Shown: positions 1 through 5,745 of the stretch, piece by piece
Layout of the letters: each line of letters starts with the position of its first letter
Position numbering within the stretch: position 1 is the stretch's first letter
DNA from: Roseomonas sp.
Lineage (GTDB): Bacteria; Pseudomonadota; Alphaproteobacteria; Acetobacterales; Acetobacteraceae
NCBI GenBank assembly: GCA_020249415.1
Contig: JADCFR010000083.1
Span: 1-8,591 of the forward strand
Reading direction: 5' to 3'
Length of the DNA: 8,591 bases
Notes under the pieces: model-generated
What the model was told of the DNA's origin: nothing
What the model saw: only the letters and a program-made list of their open reading frames with translations
The model's database searches: none
Translations under genes and position numbers: made by a program

Positions 1-400
1 AGGCCTGGCGGAAGCCGATATCGTCACCACCCATTGCCCGAGCAATGAGGAAACGCGCGGCATGGTGAATGGCACTTTCCTGGCCGCCATGAAGCCAGGC
101 GGCACCTATATCAATACCGCGCGCGGCACTTTGGTGGATGAAGCGGCACTGACCGCCGCGCTGAAAACCGGGCATCTTGCGACCGCCGGGCTTGATGTGT
201 TCTGGGAAGAACCCGTCACCACACGCCTGCCGCTGCTTGATCTGCCGAATGTGGTGGTCTCCCCGCATTCCGCCGCTGCGACGGAACAGGGCATGCGCCG
301 CATGGGGCTTTCCTGTGCGGAGAGCATCATCAGCCATTTCAAGGGTCAGCTCGACCCCGATGTTGTCATCAATAAGGAGGTGCTGCGCGGCAACGCGTAG
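1..400 (+). CDS. D-2-hydroxyacid dehydrogenase, C-terminal part (5' truncated by window edge)
   Basis: The frame is open from base 2 and gives 132 residues ending in TAG. They match the NAD-binding and C-terminal part of D-isomer-specific 2-hydroxyacid dehydrogenases, which interconvert 2-oxoacids and D-2-hydroxyacids with NAD(P)H in the cytoplasm. The three family catalytic residues are visible (fragment numbering): Arg41 in NTARGTLVDE, Glu70 in LDVFWEEP and His89 in SPHSAA. Family members are usually about 310-330 residues, so the substrate-binding domain and the GxGxxG nucleotide loop lie off the window to the left. The exact substrate (glycerate, hydroxypyruvate, lactate, phosphoglycerate-like) cannot be told from this half. 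The next gene starts 2 nt after the stop, so the two are probably co-transcribed and may act on the same compound. Confidence 0.9.
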   Translation, partial: GLAEADIVTTHCPSNEETRGMVNGTFLAAMKPGGTYINTARGTLVDEAALTAALKTGHLATAGLDVFWEEPVTTRLPLLDLPNVVVSPHSAAATEQGMRRMGLSCAESIISHFKGQLDPDVVINKEVLRGNA

Positions 401-402
401 CA

Positions 403-1785
403 ATGCCCATTATGGAAAACCCCTTGCTGATCCTGGCGGATCACGCCGCTTCCTGGCGCAGCCGCGCGGTAGATGCCGAGGTCGCGCATCATGCTCGCCG
501 TGCTTTGGTGGATTGGTTTGCCGCCTTGCTCGCCGGCGCATCCCGTGCGCCCGCGATACTGATGTCAGCCGCGCTTGAAGATGAAACGCGCGGCGGCGGA
601 GGTGCCGTGTGTTACGTGAGTGGCCGTCAGGTGCCGCTCCGCCACGCGGCGCTGTTGAATGGCACGGCATCCCATACCGTGGAATTCGACGATATCTATC
701 GCTACGCGGTCTATCATCCGGGCTGCCCGACCATTGCGGCGGCGCTAGCGGCGGCGCAGTCACGCGGCGCGGATATGGATTTGCTGCTGCGTGCGATGAT
801 TGCGGGCTATGAAGTGTCCTGCCGCATCGGCGTTGCCGTGCAGCCCTCCCATTATGATTTCTGGCATACTACTGGCACAGTTGGCACTTTCGGTGCGGCG
901 GCGGCGGTGGCGGTGGCGCTGAATTGCGATGCTGAACGCACCGCGCATGCCATTGCAACCTGCGCCACCATGGCAAGCGGCCTGCAACAAGCCTTCCGAG
1001 GTGAGGGCATGTCCAAGCCTTTGCATCCCGGCCATGCGGCAGAAGCTGGCGCCATGGCAGCCATGGCGGCAGCGCGCGGCATGACCGGCGCGCTGGATGT
1101 GTTGCATGGCCCGGCGGGCTTTGCAGCGGCCACCAGCGAAGATACCGGGAAATGGGAAAAGTCACTCGCCAATATCGGCAAGCCCTATGCCATTACGGAT
1201 ATGACCTTCAAGAATCACGGTTGCTGCGGGCATATTTTTGCGGCGCTTGATGCCGTCCGTGATTTGCAGCGCGAAGCCGGCTTCAGCGCCGGCGATGTGC
1301 TTGGCGTGCATGTCGGCGGCTATAAGGCGACCAAGGATGTCTGTGATCGCCCGACCGCCGCGACTGAACAGGATTGCCGCTTTTCCACGCAATTCACCGT
1401 CGCGACCATGTTGCTGCATGGCGGCGTGCGCCTGGCGGCGTTCGAGCCAGACCGCCTGACCGATCCCGCCATCCGCGCGCTGATGCCGAAAGTGAGTGTA
1501 GCGCTTGATCCTGAATGCGCCGCCGCCTTCCCATCCAAGCGTTCGGCCAAGGTGGAAATCAAACTGCGCGATGGGCGCTTGCTGAACCGGCATCAGCACA
1601 CGCGCAAGGGCGATCCGGACGCGCCGCTTGCTGATGCTGAGCTGTCCGATAAATTCCTGGAACTGACGGCGTATGCGATTGGCTCACAGGAAGCCAAGGC
1701 ACTGCTGGAAGCGCTATGGAAGGGCACTGACCTTCCCGGCATTGTGAAGCTGCGCAACCAAACGACGCTGCGCGCGGCGGAGTAA
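403..1785 (+). CDS. MmgE/PrpD family protein
   Basis: This 460-residue cytoplasmic protein has the length and layout of the MmgE/PrpD superfamily (2-methylcitrate dehydratase, cis-aconitate decarboxylase and iminodisuccinate epimerase relatives). An all-helical N-terminal domain carries NGTASHTVEFDD (residues 86-97), HTTGTVGTFGAAAA (about 155-168) and KPLHPGHAAEAGAMAA (205-220). A second domain begins near FKNHGCCGHIFAALDA (269-284) and ends with the typical KGDPDAPL...LSDKF tail. The family dehydrates or isomerises polycarboxylates; the substrate here is unknown, and the gene lacks the prpB/prpC neighbours that would argue for methylcitrate. The start at 403 lies 2 nt after the upstream stop; an in-frame ATG at 412 is an alternative. 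No good Shine-Dalgarno is seen at normal spacing (AAGGAGG at 374-380 is 22 nt away), so translational coupling is likely. Confidence 0.9.
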   Translation: MPIMENPLLILADHAASWRSRAVDAEVAHHARRALVDWFAALLAGASRAPAILMSAALEDETRGGGGAVCYVSGRQVPLRHAALLNGTASHTVEFDDIYRYAVYHPGCPTIAAALAAAQSRGADMDLLLRAMIAGYEVSCRIGVAVQPSHYDFWHTTGTVGTFGAAAAVAVALNCDAERTAHAIATCATMASGLQQAFRGEGMSKPLHPGHAAEAGAMAAMAAARGMTGALDVLHGPAGFAAATSEDTGKWEKSLANIGKPYAITDMTFKNHGCCGHIFAALDAVRDLQREAGFSAGDVLGVHVGGYKATKDVCDRPTAATEQDCRFSTQFTVATMLLHGGVRLAAFEPDRLTDPAIRALMPKVSVALDPECAAAFPSKRSAKVEIKLRDGRLLNRHQHTRKGDPDAPLADAELSDKFLELTAYAIGSQEAKALLEALWKGTDLPGIVKLRNQTTLRAAE

Positions 1786-1791
1786 AGGCGT

Positions 1792-1817
1792 CGGGCGCGG
1801 GTTGATGCTCGCGCCCG
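1792..1817. terminator. Hairpin between convergent genes, probable bidirectional terminator
   Basis: A perfect 8-bp inverted repeat, CGGGCGCG (1792-1799) and CGCGCCCG (1810-1817), can be extended inward by one G-U and one G-C pair, leaving a 6-nt loop. It sits 6 nt after the PrpD stop codon (1783-1785) and 7 nt before the end of the oppositely oriented amidohydrolase gene (stop 1825-1827). No T-tract follows in either direction, so it is not a textbook intrinsic terminator. Its position between two 3' ends still suggests it ends or stabilises both transcripts. Confidence 0.55.
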
Positions 1818-1824
1818 TGCTTGC

Positions 1825-3324
1825 CTATCCCGCCAGCACATAGCCATAAGCCTTGTTGCTGCGATTGCCGCCGGCTGCGGCGTATTGCGCCTTCACCCGC
1901 GCCACGCCATCGCCATCAAGCCCCGCGCGGCGCTGATCATAGCGATACATTTTCGCCGATGTGCCGCCGAAGATCGCGGTCTTCACCGGCCCATCGGCGG
2001 GGCCGAGTGGCGCGAAGCCGTGGCGGCGCTGCATGTCGTCCGGAATCTCAAGCCGCCGCAGTGCTTCAATCTGCCATTGCGGAGAGCCGGTCCAGATCGC
2101 ATCCGTGCCCCAAACGACATGATCCGCCCCAAGGCCGCGAATAAGGGTACCCATCAGCGCGGCGCAAAGCCCGGGTTCAATCACCGTGGTCTGCGCAAAA
2201 ATCTGGCCAAGATCACCATAGACATTGGTGACACCATATTTCGCCGGAATCTCCGACAAATCAGTGGTCCAATCCACGCGGCCCGTGCGCGCGAATTGCT
2301 CAACACCCATGCCCGCACCACCGCCACCGGTCCAGCGATAGGCGGAATGGTAGATGACGAAATTCATCTGCGGCCAATCCTTCGCCGCCTTGCCGACATC
2401 ATCAACACCGGCAAAGGGCAGCAGATGCGGGAATTGCTGCGTCACCTGCTGCGGAAAAAGTCCCTTATGCACGCAAACAATATTGATGCCGGCCTTCAGC
2501 AGCCTTTCATAGAAAGGATAGAGCAGCTTTTCATCATCCATCCGCCATGGGTGGATGGCCAGATGCTTGTTGGTATTATCGCCAATCGTATAGCCCTTGA
2601 AGCTATCGGGCTTAAGCTGTTCGATGGAACGCTCAACTTCCTCCATCCAGCCTGGCTGACCGGGTGTGAAAATCGCGTGGGAGAGAACGCGTTTGGTGCC
2701 CGATGCATCATTCACGCGTTTGCGCGCATCGAACTTCATGTCATTGGTCAGGAACCAATCAATCGGTTCTTCGGAAGGTGCGCCACTGATCAGCGCGACC
2801 TTGGTATCCGAATCAAGAAACACTTCCTTGAACCAGCTTGCTTCCATCAAATCCTGAATGGTCTGTTCCTTGCCGACCAAATCTGGATTCCATCCTGCCC
2901 GCCCGACAGCCCGGCGCGCATTCACAAAGGTCATGATGCGCGTATCGGGGCGCAGGAAATGCGTATGCACATCCATGATGAATTGGTCCTTCAGCGCCGC
3001 CGCACGCGCTGCCGCCGCATCCGGCTGCTGTGCCTCAGCGCGGCTCACGGCATAAAGCGGACCATGGACTTCATTCATGGCAAGGAAGGCGGCCGCCATG
3101 CCGGATGCGGTCTGCAAAAAGCGTCGCCTGCCCAAGCCTTGCTTGGCACCGATCTCGTCGGCCATTTCCTTGATGCGCGCTTCGACCGCTTTTTGCTTTT
3201 CGGTCTGCGGCATCGGCCAGAATTCGTCGGATGATACCACCTGTGTTGGGATGGGAGAGGGAAACATCACCTCATCCGCCGGCTGCAATTGCTTCAGATC
3301 ATCATCGGTCAGAAACCCGCCCAT
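1825..3324 (-). CDS. Tat-signal amidohydrolase (ACMSD-related, metal-dependent TIM barrel)
   Basis: A 499-residue member of the amidohydrolase_2 family, whose relatives hydrolyse or decarboxylate aromatic and carboxylic substrates with a bound metal. Candidate ligands are visible in order: HTH at residues 120-122 (MDVHTHFL), His286 in IVCVHKG, His326 in VIYHSAY and Asp408 in WGTDAIW. A twin-arginine motif GRRRFLQ (65-71), a short hydrophobic stretch (about 72-83) and AEA-QQ (about 96-100) suggest Tat export, but they follow about 65 polar residues, an unusually long n-region. The start at 3324 is chosen because AGGAGA lies 6 nt upstream; the frame runs open to 3402 with no better site. ATG 3165 (Met54), just before the RR motif, is an alternative with a badly spaced AAGGA. 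The gene lies 267 nt downstream of a Bug-protein gene on the same strand, and the two may act on the same compound. The substrate is unknown. Confidence 0.88.
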   Translation of the reverse strand: MGGFLTDDDLKQLQPADEVMFPSPIPTQVVSSDEFWPMPQTEKQKAVEARIKEMADEIGAKQGLGRRRFLQTASGMAAAFLAMNEVHGPLYAVSRAEAQQPDAAAARAAALKDQFIMDVHTHFLRPDTRIMTFVNARRAVGRAGWNPDLVGKEQTIQDLMEASWFKEVFLDSDTKVALISGAPSEEPIDWFLTNDMKFDARKRVNDASGTKRVLSHAIFTPGQPGWMEEVERSIEQLKPDSFKGYTIGDNTNKHLAIHPWRMDDEKLLYPFYERLLKAGINIVCVHKGLFPQQVTQQFPHLLPFAGVDDVGKAAKDWPQMNFVIYHSAYRWTGGGGAGMGVEQFARTGRVDWTTDLSEIPAKYGVTNVYGDLGQIFAQTTVIEPGLCAALMGTLIRGLGADHVVWGTDAIWTGSPQWQIEALRRLEIPDDMQRRHGFAPLGPADGPVKTAIFGGTSAKMYRYDQRRAGLDGDGVARVKAQYAAAGGNRSNKAYGYVLAG

Positions 3325-3330
3325 ATCTCG

Positions 3331-3336
3331 TCTCCT
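3331..3336 (-). promoter_or_regulatory. Ribosome binding site fixing the amidohydrolase start
   Basis: AGGAGA on the - strand sits 6 nt before the ATG at 3324-3322. It decides between this start and the 26-codon-longer open frame reaching 3402. Confidence 0.7.
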
Positions 3337-3353
3337 GCCCTTGGGTAAGGGTA

Positions 3354-3385
3354 ATCTTGCCGTTATTGTTGCATGGCCGCAAGAT
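3354..3385 (-). promoter_or_regulatory. Candidate promoter with overlapping inverted repeat upstream of the amidohydrolase
   Basis: Read on the - strand, TTGCGG (3382-3377), a 17-nt spacer and CAAGAT (3359-3354) give a weak sigma70-like promoter (3/6 matches in each box) about 30 nt before the start codon. The same stretch is framed by a perfect 7-bp inverted repeat, ATCTTGC (3354-3360) and GCAAGAT (3379-3385), 18 nt apart, which could be an operator. It is AT-richer than the flanking genes. Both assignments are inferences from sequence pattern only. Confidence 0.3.
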
Positions 3386-3396
3386 AAATTGCTGCC

Positions 3397-3497
3397 CCGC
3401 AAAAAAGGTAGTGGCTGTCGAGATTCAATTACTCCGCCGCCTGCGCTTAGAGCAGCGCTATTTCTGTCGGAACCGCCTTGCGGTTCCGCAAAAAAGG
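3397..3497. repeat. Repeat/hairpin block in the Bug-amidohydrolase gap
   Basis: The 12-mer CCGCAAAAAAGG occurs at both ends of this block (3397-3408 and 3486-3497), in direct orientation. Inside are a 5-bp hairpin, GCGCT (3443-3447) with AGCGC (3454-3458), and a perfect 9-bp hairpin, CGGAACCGC (3468-3476) with GCGGTTCCG (3480-3488) and loop CTT. The A-run after the 9-bp hairpin is on the wrong side for an intrinsic terminator on either strand: on the - strand the T-run precedes the stem. The block resembles an intergenic palindromic (REP- or MITE-like) element, but only one copy is visible here. Confidence 0.45.
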
Positions 3498-3527
3498 CAT
3501 GAACTGGTCAATAACCTGGTCCTCTAC

Positions 3528-3556
3528 AAAAATCCCGATTCGATGCATCAGATCGG
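3528..3556 (-). terminator. Candidate intrinsic terminator downstream of the first Bug gene
   Basis: On the - strand, CCGAT (3556-3552) and ATCGG (3539-3535) can pair around a 12-nt interior that is itself partly self-complementary (GATGCATC). The stem is followed within 2 nt by TTTTT (3532-3528). It lies about 36 nt beyond the stop codon of the gene at 3592-4608, the expected place for a terminator. The stem is short and not GC-rich, so termination may be partial. Confidence 0.4.
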
Positions 3557-3591
3557 CTATTGCCTTAGCGCCAGCAAATTCAGGGCGCTGA

Positions 3592-4608
3592 TTACTCCAC
3601 CCGGGCGCCAGAGGCGCGGGCAGCGGCTGCCCAAACCGGTGCGGCAGCGCGCAAGACGGCGGCGAATTCCTCCGGTCCCAAGGCGGTTGGGATCAGGCCC
3701 ATTTCGCGAATGCGCGCCCGCGCTTCCGGTGTGCGCAGCACCGGCAAAAGACTATCAGCAAATCGCCTAATGATTTCAGGAGGGGTTCCGGCGCGCAATA
3801 CAAGGCCATTGAAGCCCAGCGTATCAAGCCCGCCGCGCAGACCCAACTCCGCAAAGGTCGGCACATTGGGTAGGGTTTCAATGCGCTCAGGTCCGGTGAC
3901 GGCAAGCGCGATCAAGCGACCCTCTCGTATCTGTGGCACGCTGACCGCTTCATCATTGATGGAAAGGAAGGCATTACCCGCGACCACATCCATGACAGCG
4001 GGCGCAGAGCCGCGATAGGGCACATGGGTCATTTGCACGCCGCCCTCCCGTTCCAGCATCGCGCCATAAAGATGGCTTGCGGAGCCAATGCCAAAGCTTG
4101 CATAGGTCAATTCGCCGGGGCGGCGACGCGCCAATTCAAGAAGGTCAGCGACATTCCTCAATCCGCGGTCCGGCCGCACGGTCAGTACCAGGGCCGCTGT
4201 TCCAAGCTGCACCAGGGGAGCCATATCGCGCAGGGTATCATAACCGGGATTGGCATGAATCACTGGATTGATCAGGGTGGTTGAGGCATTCACGTAAAGC
4301 ACCGTATGCCCATCGGCAGGTTGGCTCAGCGCGAATTGCGTGCCGATCATGCCCTGGGCCCCGGGACGATTATCAACAATAATGGCCTGCGGGATTACGC
4401 CGCGAAAACGTTCTGCCAGCCAGCGCGAAACAATATCGGTCTGTCCGCCAGGCGGGTAAGGCGCAATGAGGCGAATGGGCCGTTCCGGCCAACCACTGGC
4501 TTGTTGGGCGCGTGCAGCACCGGGAACCAGGCTGGCGAAAAGAGCTCCCAAGCCCAGAAAATGTCGACGGCCTGACAGTTTCGTACCGTGACGCGGCTCT
4601 GATTTCAT
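3592..4608 (-). CDS. Bug-family tripartite tricarboxylate transporter substrate-binding protein (TctC-like), copy 1
   Basis: A 338-residue periplasmic solute-binding protein of the Bug/TctC family, which captures carboxylates such as citrate, glutamate or aromatic acids with two lobes. An N-terminal signal has twin arginines, GRRHFLG (13-19), a hydrophobic core and a likely cut at ARA-QQ (34/35). Family ligand loops are present: YPPGGQTD (51-58), TYASFGIGSASHL (168-180), VPYRG (196-200) and NVPTFAELG (248-256). The start at 4608 is preceded by GGAGG (4622-4618) with 9-nt spacing; the frame stays open much further upstream but loses protein character and enters the divergent gene. No TctA or TctB membrane genes are adjacent, which is common for orphan Bug proteins. 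It is divergent from a second Bug gene and only distantly similar to it by eye. The ligand is unknown. Confidence 0.9.
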   Translation of the reverse strand: MKSEPRHGTKLSGRRHFLGLGALFASLVPGAARAQQASGWPERPIRLIAPYPPGGQTDIVSRWLAERFRGVIPQAIIVDNRPGAQGMIGTQFALSQPADGHTVLYVNASTTLINPVIHANPGYDTLRDMAPLVQLGTAALVLTVRPDRGLRNVADLLELARRRPGELTYASFGIGSASHLYGAMLEREGGVQMTHVPYRGSAPAVMDVVAGNAFLSINDEAVSVPQIREGRLIALAVTGPERIETLPNVPTFAELGLRGGLDTLGFNGLVLRAGTPPEIIRRFADSLLPVLRTPEARARIREMGLIPTALGPEEFAAVLRAAAPVWAAAARASGARVE

Positions 4609-4635
4609 GCGCCTTATCCTCCCATCTTTTTTGGG

Positions 4636-4664
4636 ATCATCGGCAAGAAGCACAATAAATGCAA
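4636..4664 (-). promoter_or_regulatory. Candidate promoter for Bug gene copy 1
   Basis: On the - strand, TTGCAT (4664-4659), a 17-nt spacer and GATGAT (4641-4636; 4/6 matches to TATAAT) would place the transcript start roughly 20 nt before the ATG at 4608. A 14-bp palindrome, CAAGG-AAAA-CCTTG (4662-4675), overlaps the -35 box and could bind a regulator. Pattern-based only. Confidence 0.35.
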
Positions 4665-4708
4665 GGAAAACCTTGGGCGCCATGGTGCGGTTCCAACCTT
4701 CCGGACGC

Positions 4709-4738
4709 TTGCACGCCATGGCATGGCGGACGTATTGA
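4709..4738 (+). promoter_or_regulatory. Candidate promoter for Bug gene copy 2
   Basis: TTGCAC (4709-4714) is followed after 17-18 nt by GTATTG/TATTGA (4732-4738), a weak sigma70-like pair. The 8-bp palindrome GCCATGGC (4715-4722) lies in the spacer. If real, transcription would start around 4745, downstream of the in-frame ATGs at 4723 and 4738, which supports the TTG start at 4768. Confidence 0.25.
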
Positions 4739-4756
4739 TGGCAAAAGAAACGCCAC

Positions 4757-4762
4757 AGGAGG
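4757..4762 (+). promoter_or_regulatory. Strong ribosome binding site before a TTG start
   Basis: A perfect AGGAGG sits 5 nt before the TTG at 4768-4770. The in-frame ATGs at 4723 and 4738 have no comparable site. Starting at TTG gives a signal peptide that begins immediately with MISRRH. Confidence 0.7.
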
Positions 4763-4767
4763 ATGCC

Positions 4768-5736
4768 TTGATTTCCCGTCGTCACCTTGCCCTGCTTGCC
4801 GCGCCTGCACTGCTGCCCGCCACTGCGCGCGCGCAGGATGCCTGGCCAAGCCGCCCCGTCACGCTGGTGGTGCCCTGGGCCGCAGGCGGTTCCACCGATG
4901 CCGTGGCGCGCATCCTGGCGCAGAAGCTTTCCACCGATACGGGCCGCAGCTTTGTGGTGGATAACCGCACCGGCGCCAATGGCACGATTGGCTTCAATAG
5001 CGTCGCGCGCGCGCGGCCAGATGGCTATACCATGTTGGTGAGTACCGTCAGCACCTATGCCATGGCGCCGCATTTGATGCCGCTGCCTTACGACAATGAA
5101 AAGGATTTTATCGGCATCGGGCTGATCGCTTCCATGCCGATCATCATGGTGGTGCACCCAAGCTTCCCCGCGCGCACCCTTGCGGAATATGTCGAAATCG
5201 CCCGTCGCCCGAACAGCAACCTGACCTATGCCAATTCCGGCACGGGGTCTTCGACACATCTCGCGACCGAGCTTTTCTTGCAGGAAGCGCGGCTTACCAT
5301 TCAGGATGTCGGCTATCGCGGTGGCGCCCCGGCGGTGCAGGCGGTGCTTGCGAATGAAACGCCGATGGTTTTCCAGGCTGCATCAGGCATTTTGCCGCAT
5401 ATCCGTTCCGGTTCCTTGCGCGCGCTGGCTGTGGCGACGAAGGAACGAAGCCCCCTCACGCCCGAAATCCCGACCTTCGCCGAACAGGGTTTTCCGGGTG
5501 TGGAGGTGGTGGAACATATCGCGCTGCAAGCGCCCACGGGCGTGCCTGCCGATATCCTGGCGCGCATGCATGCGCTGACCAAGGCCGCGATGGAAGCGCC
5601 CGATACGCGCGAACGCCTGAGCGCGCTTGCCGTGGTACCAACGGTTGGCAGCACCGCCGAATGGCCAGCCTATTTCGCGGCGGAAAACGCCAAGTGGCGC
5701 AACATGATCCAGGCGCGCAACATCAAGCTGCAATAG
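4768..5736 (+). CDS. Bug-family tripartite tricarboxylate transporter substrate-binding protein (TctC-like), copy 2
   Basis: A 322-residue periplasmic Bug/TctC-family binding protein. The signal peptide has SRRHLAL (3-9), Tat-like, a hydrophobic core and a probable ARA-QD cleavage (22/23). Ligand-loop motifs are PWAAGGSTDAVAR (36-48), TYANSGTGSSTHL (153-165), VGYRGGAPAVQ (181-191) and EIPTFAEQGFPGV (233-245). Where many family members read MFD before the LPHI helix it has MVFQ (200-203), so the pocket may differ. The start is TTG 4768, chosen for its AGGAGG; ATG 4723 would add 15 residues and ATG 4738 would add 10. It diverges from Bug copy 1 across the shared upstream region, is only distantly similar to it by eye, and probably binds another ligand. 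Its stop lies 9 nt from the end of the convergent COQ10-domain gene. No transporter membrane subunits are nearby. Confidence 0.9.
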   Translation: MISRRHLALLAAPALLPATARAQDAWPSRPVTLVVPWAAGGSTDAVARILAQKLSTDTGRSFVVDNRTGANGTIGFNSVARARPDGYTMLVSTVSTYAMAPHLMPLPYDNEKDFIGIGLIASMPIIMVVHPSFPARTLAEYVEIARRPNSNLTYANSGTGSSTHLATELFLQEARLTIQDVGYRGGAPAVQAVLANETPMVFQAASGILPHIRSGSLRALAVATKERSPLTPEIPTFAEQGFPGVEVVEHIALQAPTGVPADILARMHALTKAAMEAPDTRERLSALAVVPTVGSTAEWPAYFAAENAKWRNMIQARNIKLQ

Positions 5737-5745
5737 GCTTGTCGC

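Noticed and set aside
374..380. AAGGAGG as the ribosome site of the PrpD-family gene
   Set aside because: It is 22 nt from the ATG at 403, too far for normal initiation, and it encodes part of the upstream dehydrogenase.
1885..3234. Long (449-codon) open frame on the + strand
   Set aside because: It is exactly antisense, codon-aligned, to the amidohydrolase gene, has no recognisable domain, and is the kind of shadow GC-rich codon use produces.
3325..3402. 26-codon N-terminal extension of the amidohydrolase
   Set aside because: No ribosome site at 3402, whereas AGGAGA sits 6 nt before ATG 3324; the extension also reads through the candidate promoter and operator.
3468..3488. 9-bp hairpin as an intrinsic terminator
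   Set aside because: The poly-A/T run is on the wrong side for either strand: the + strand has CAAAAAA after the stem, and the - strand has the T-run before it.
4609..5259. Upstream extension of the Bug copy 1 frame to 5259
   Set aside because: The extra 217 codons run antisense through Bug copy 2 and lack protein character. GGAGG and the signal peptide place the start at 4608.
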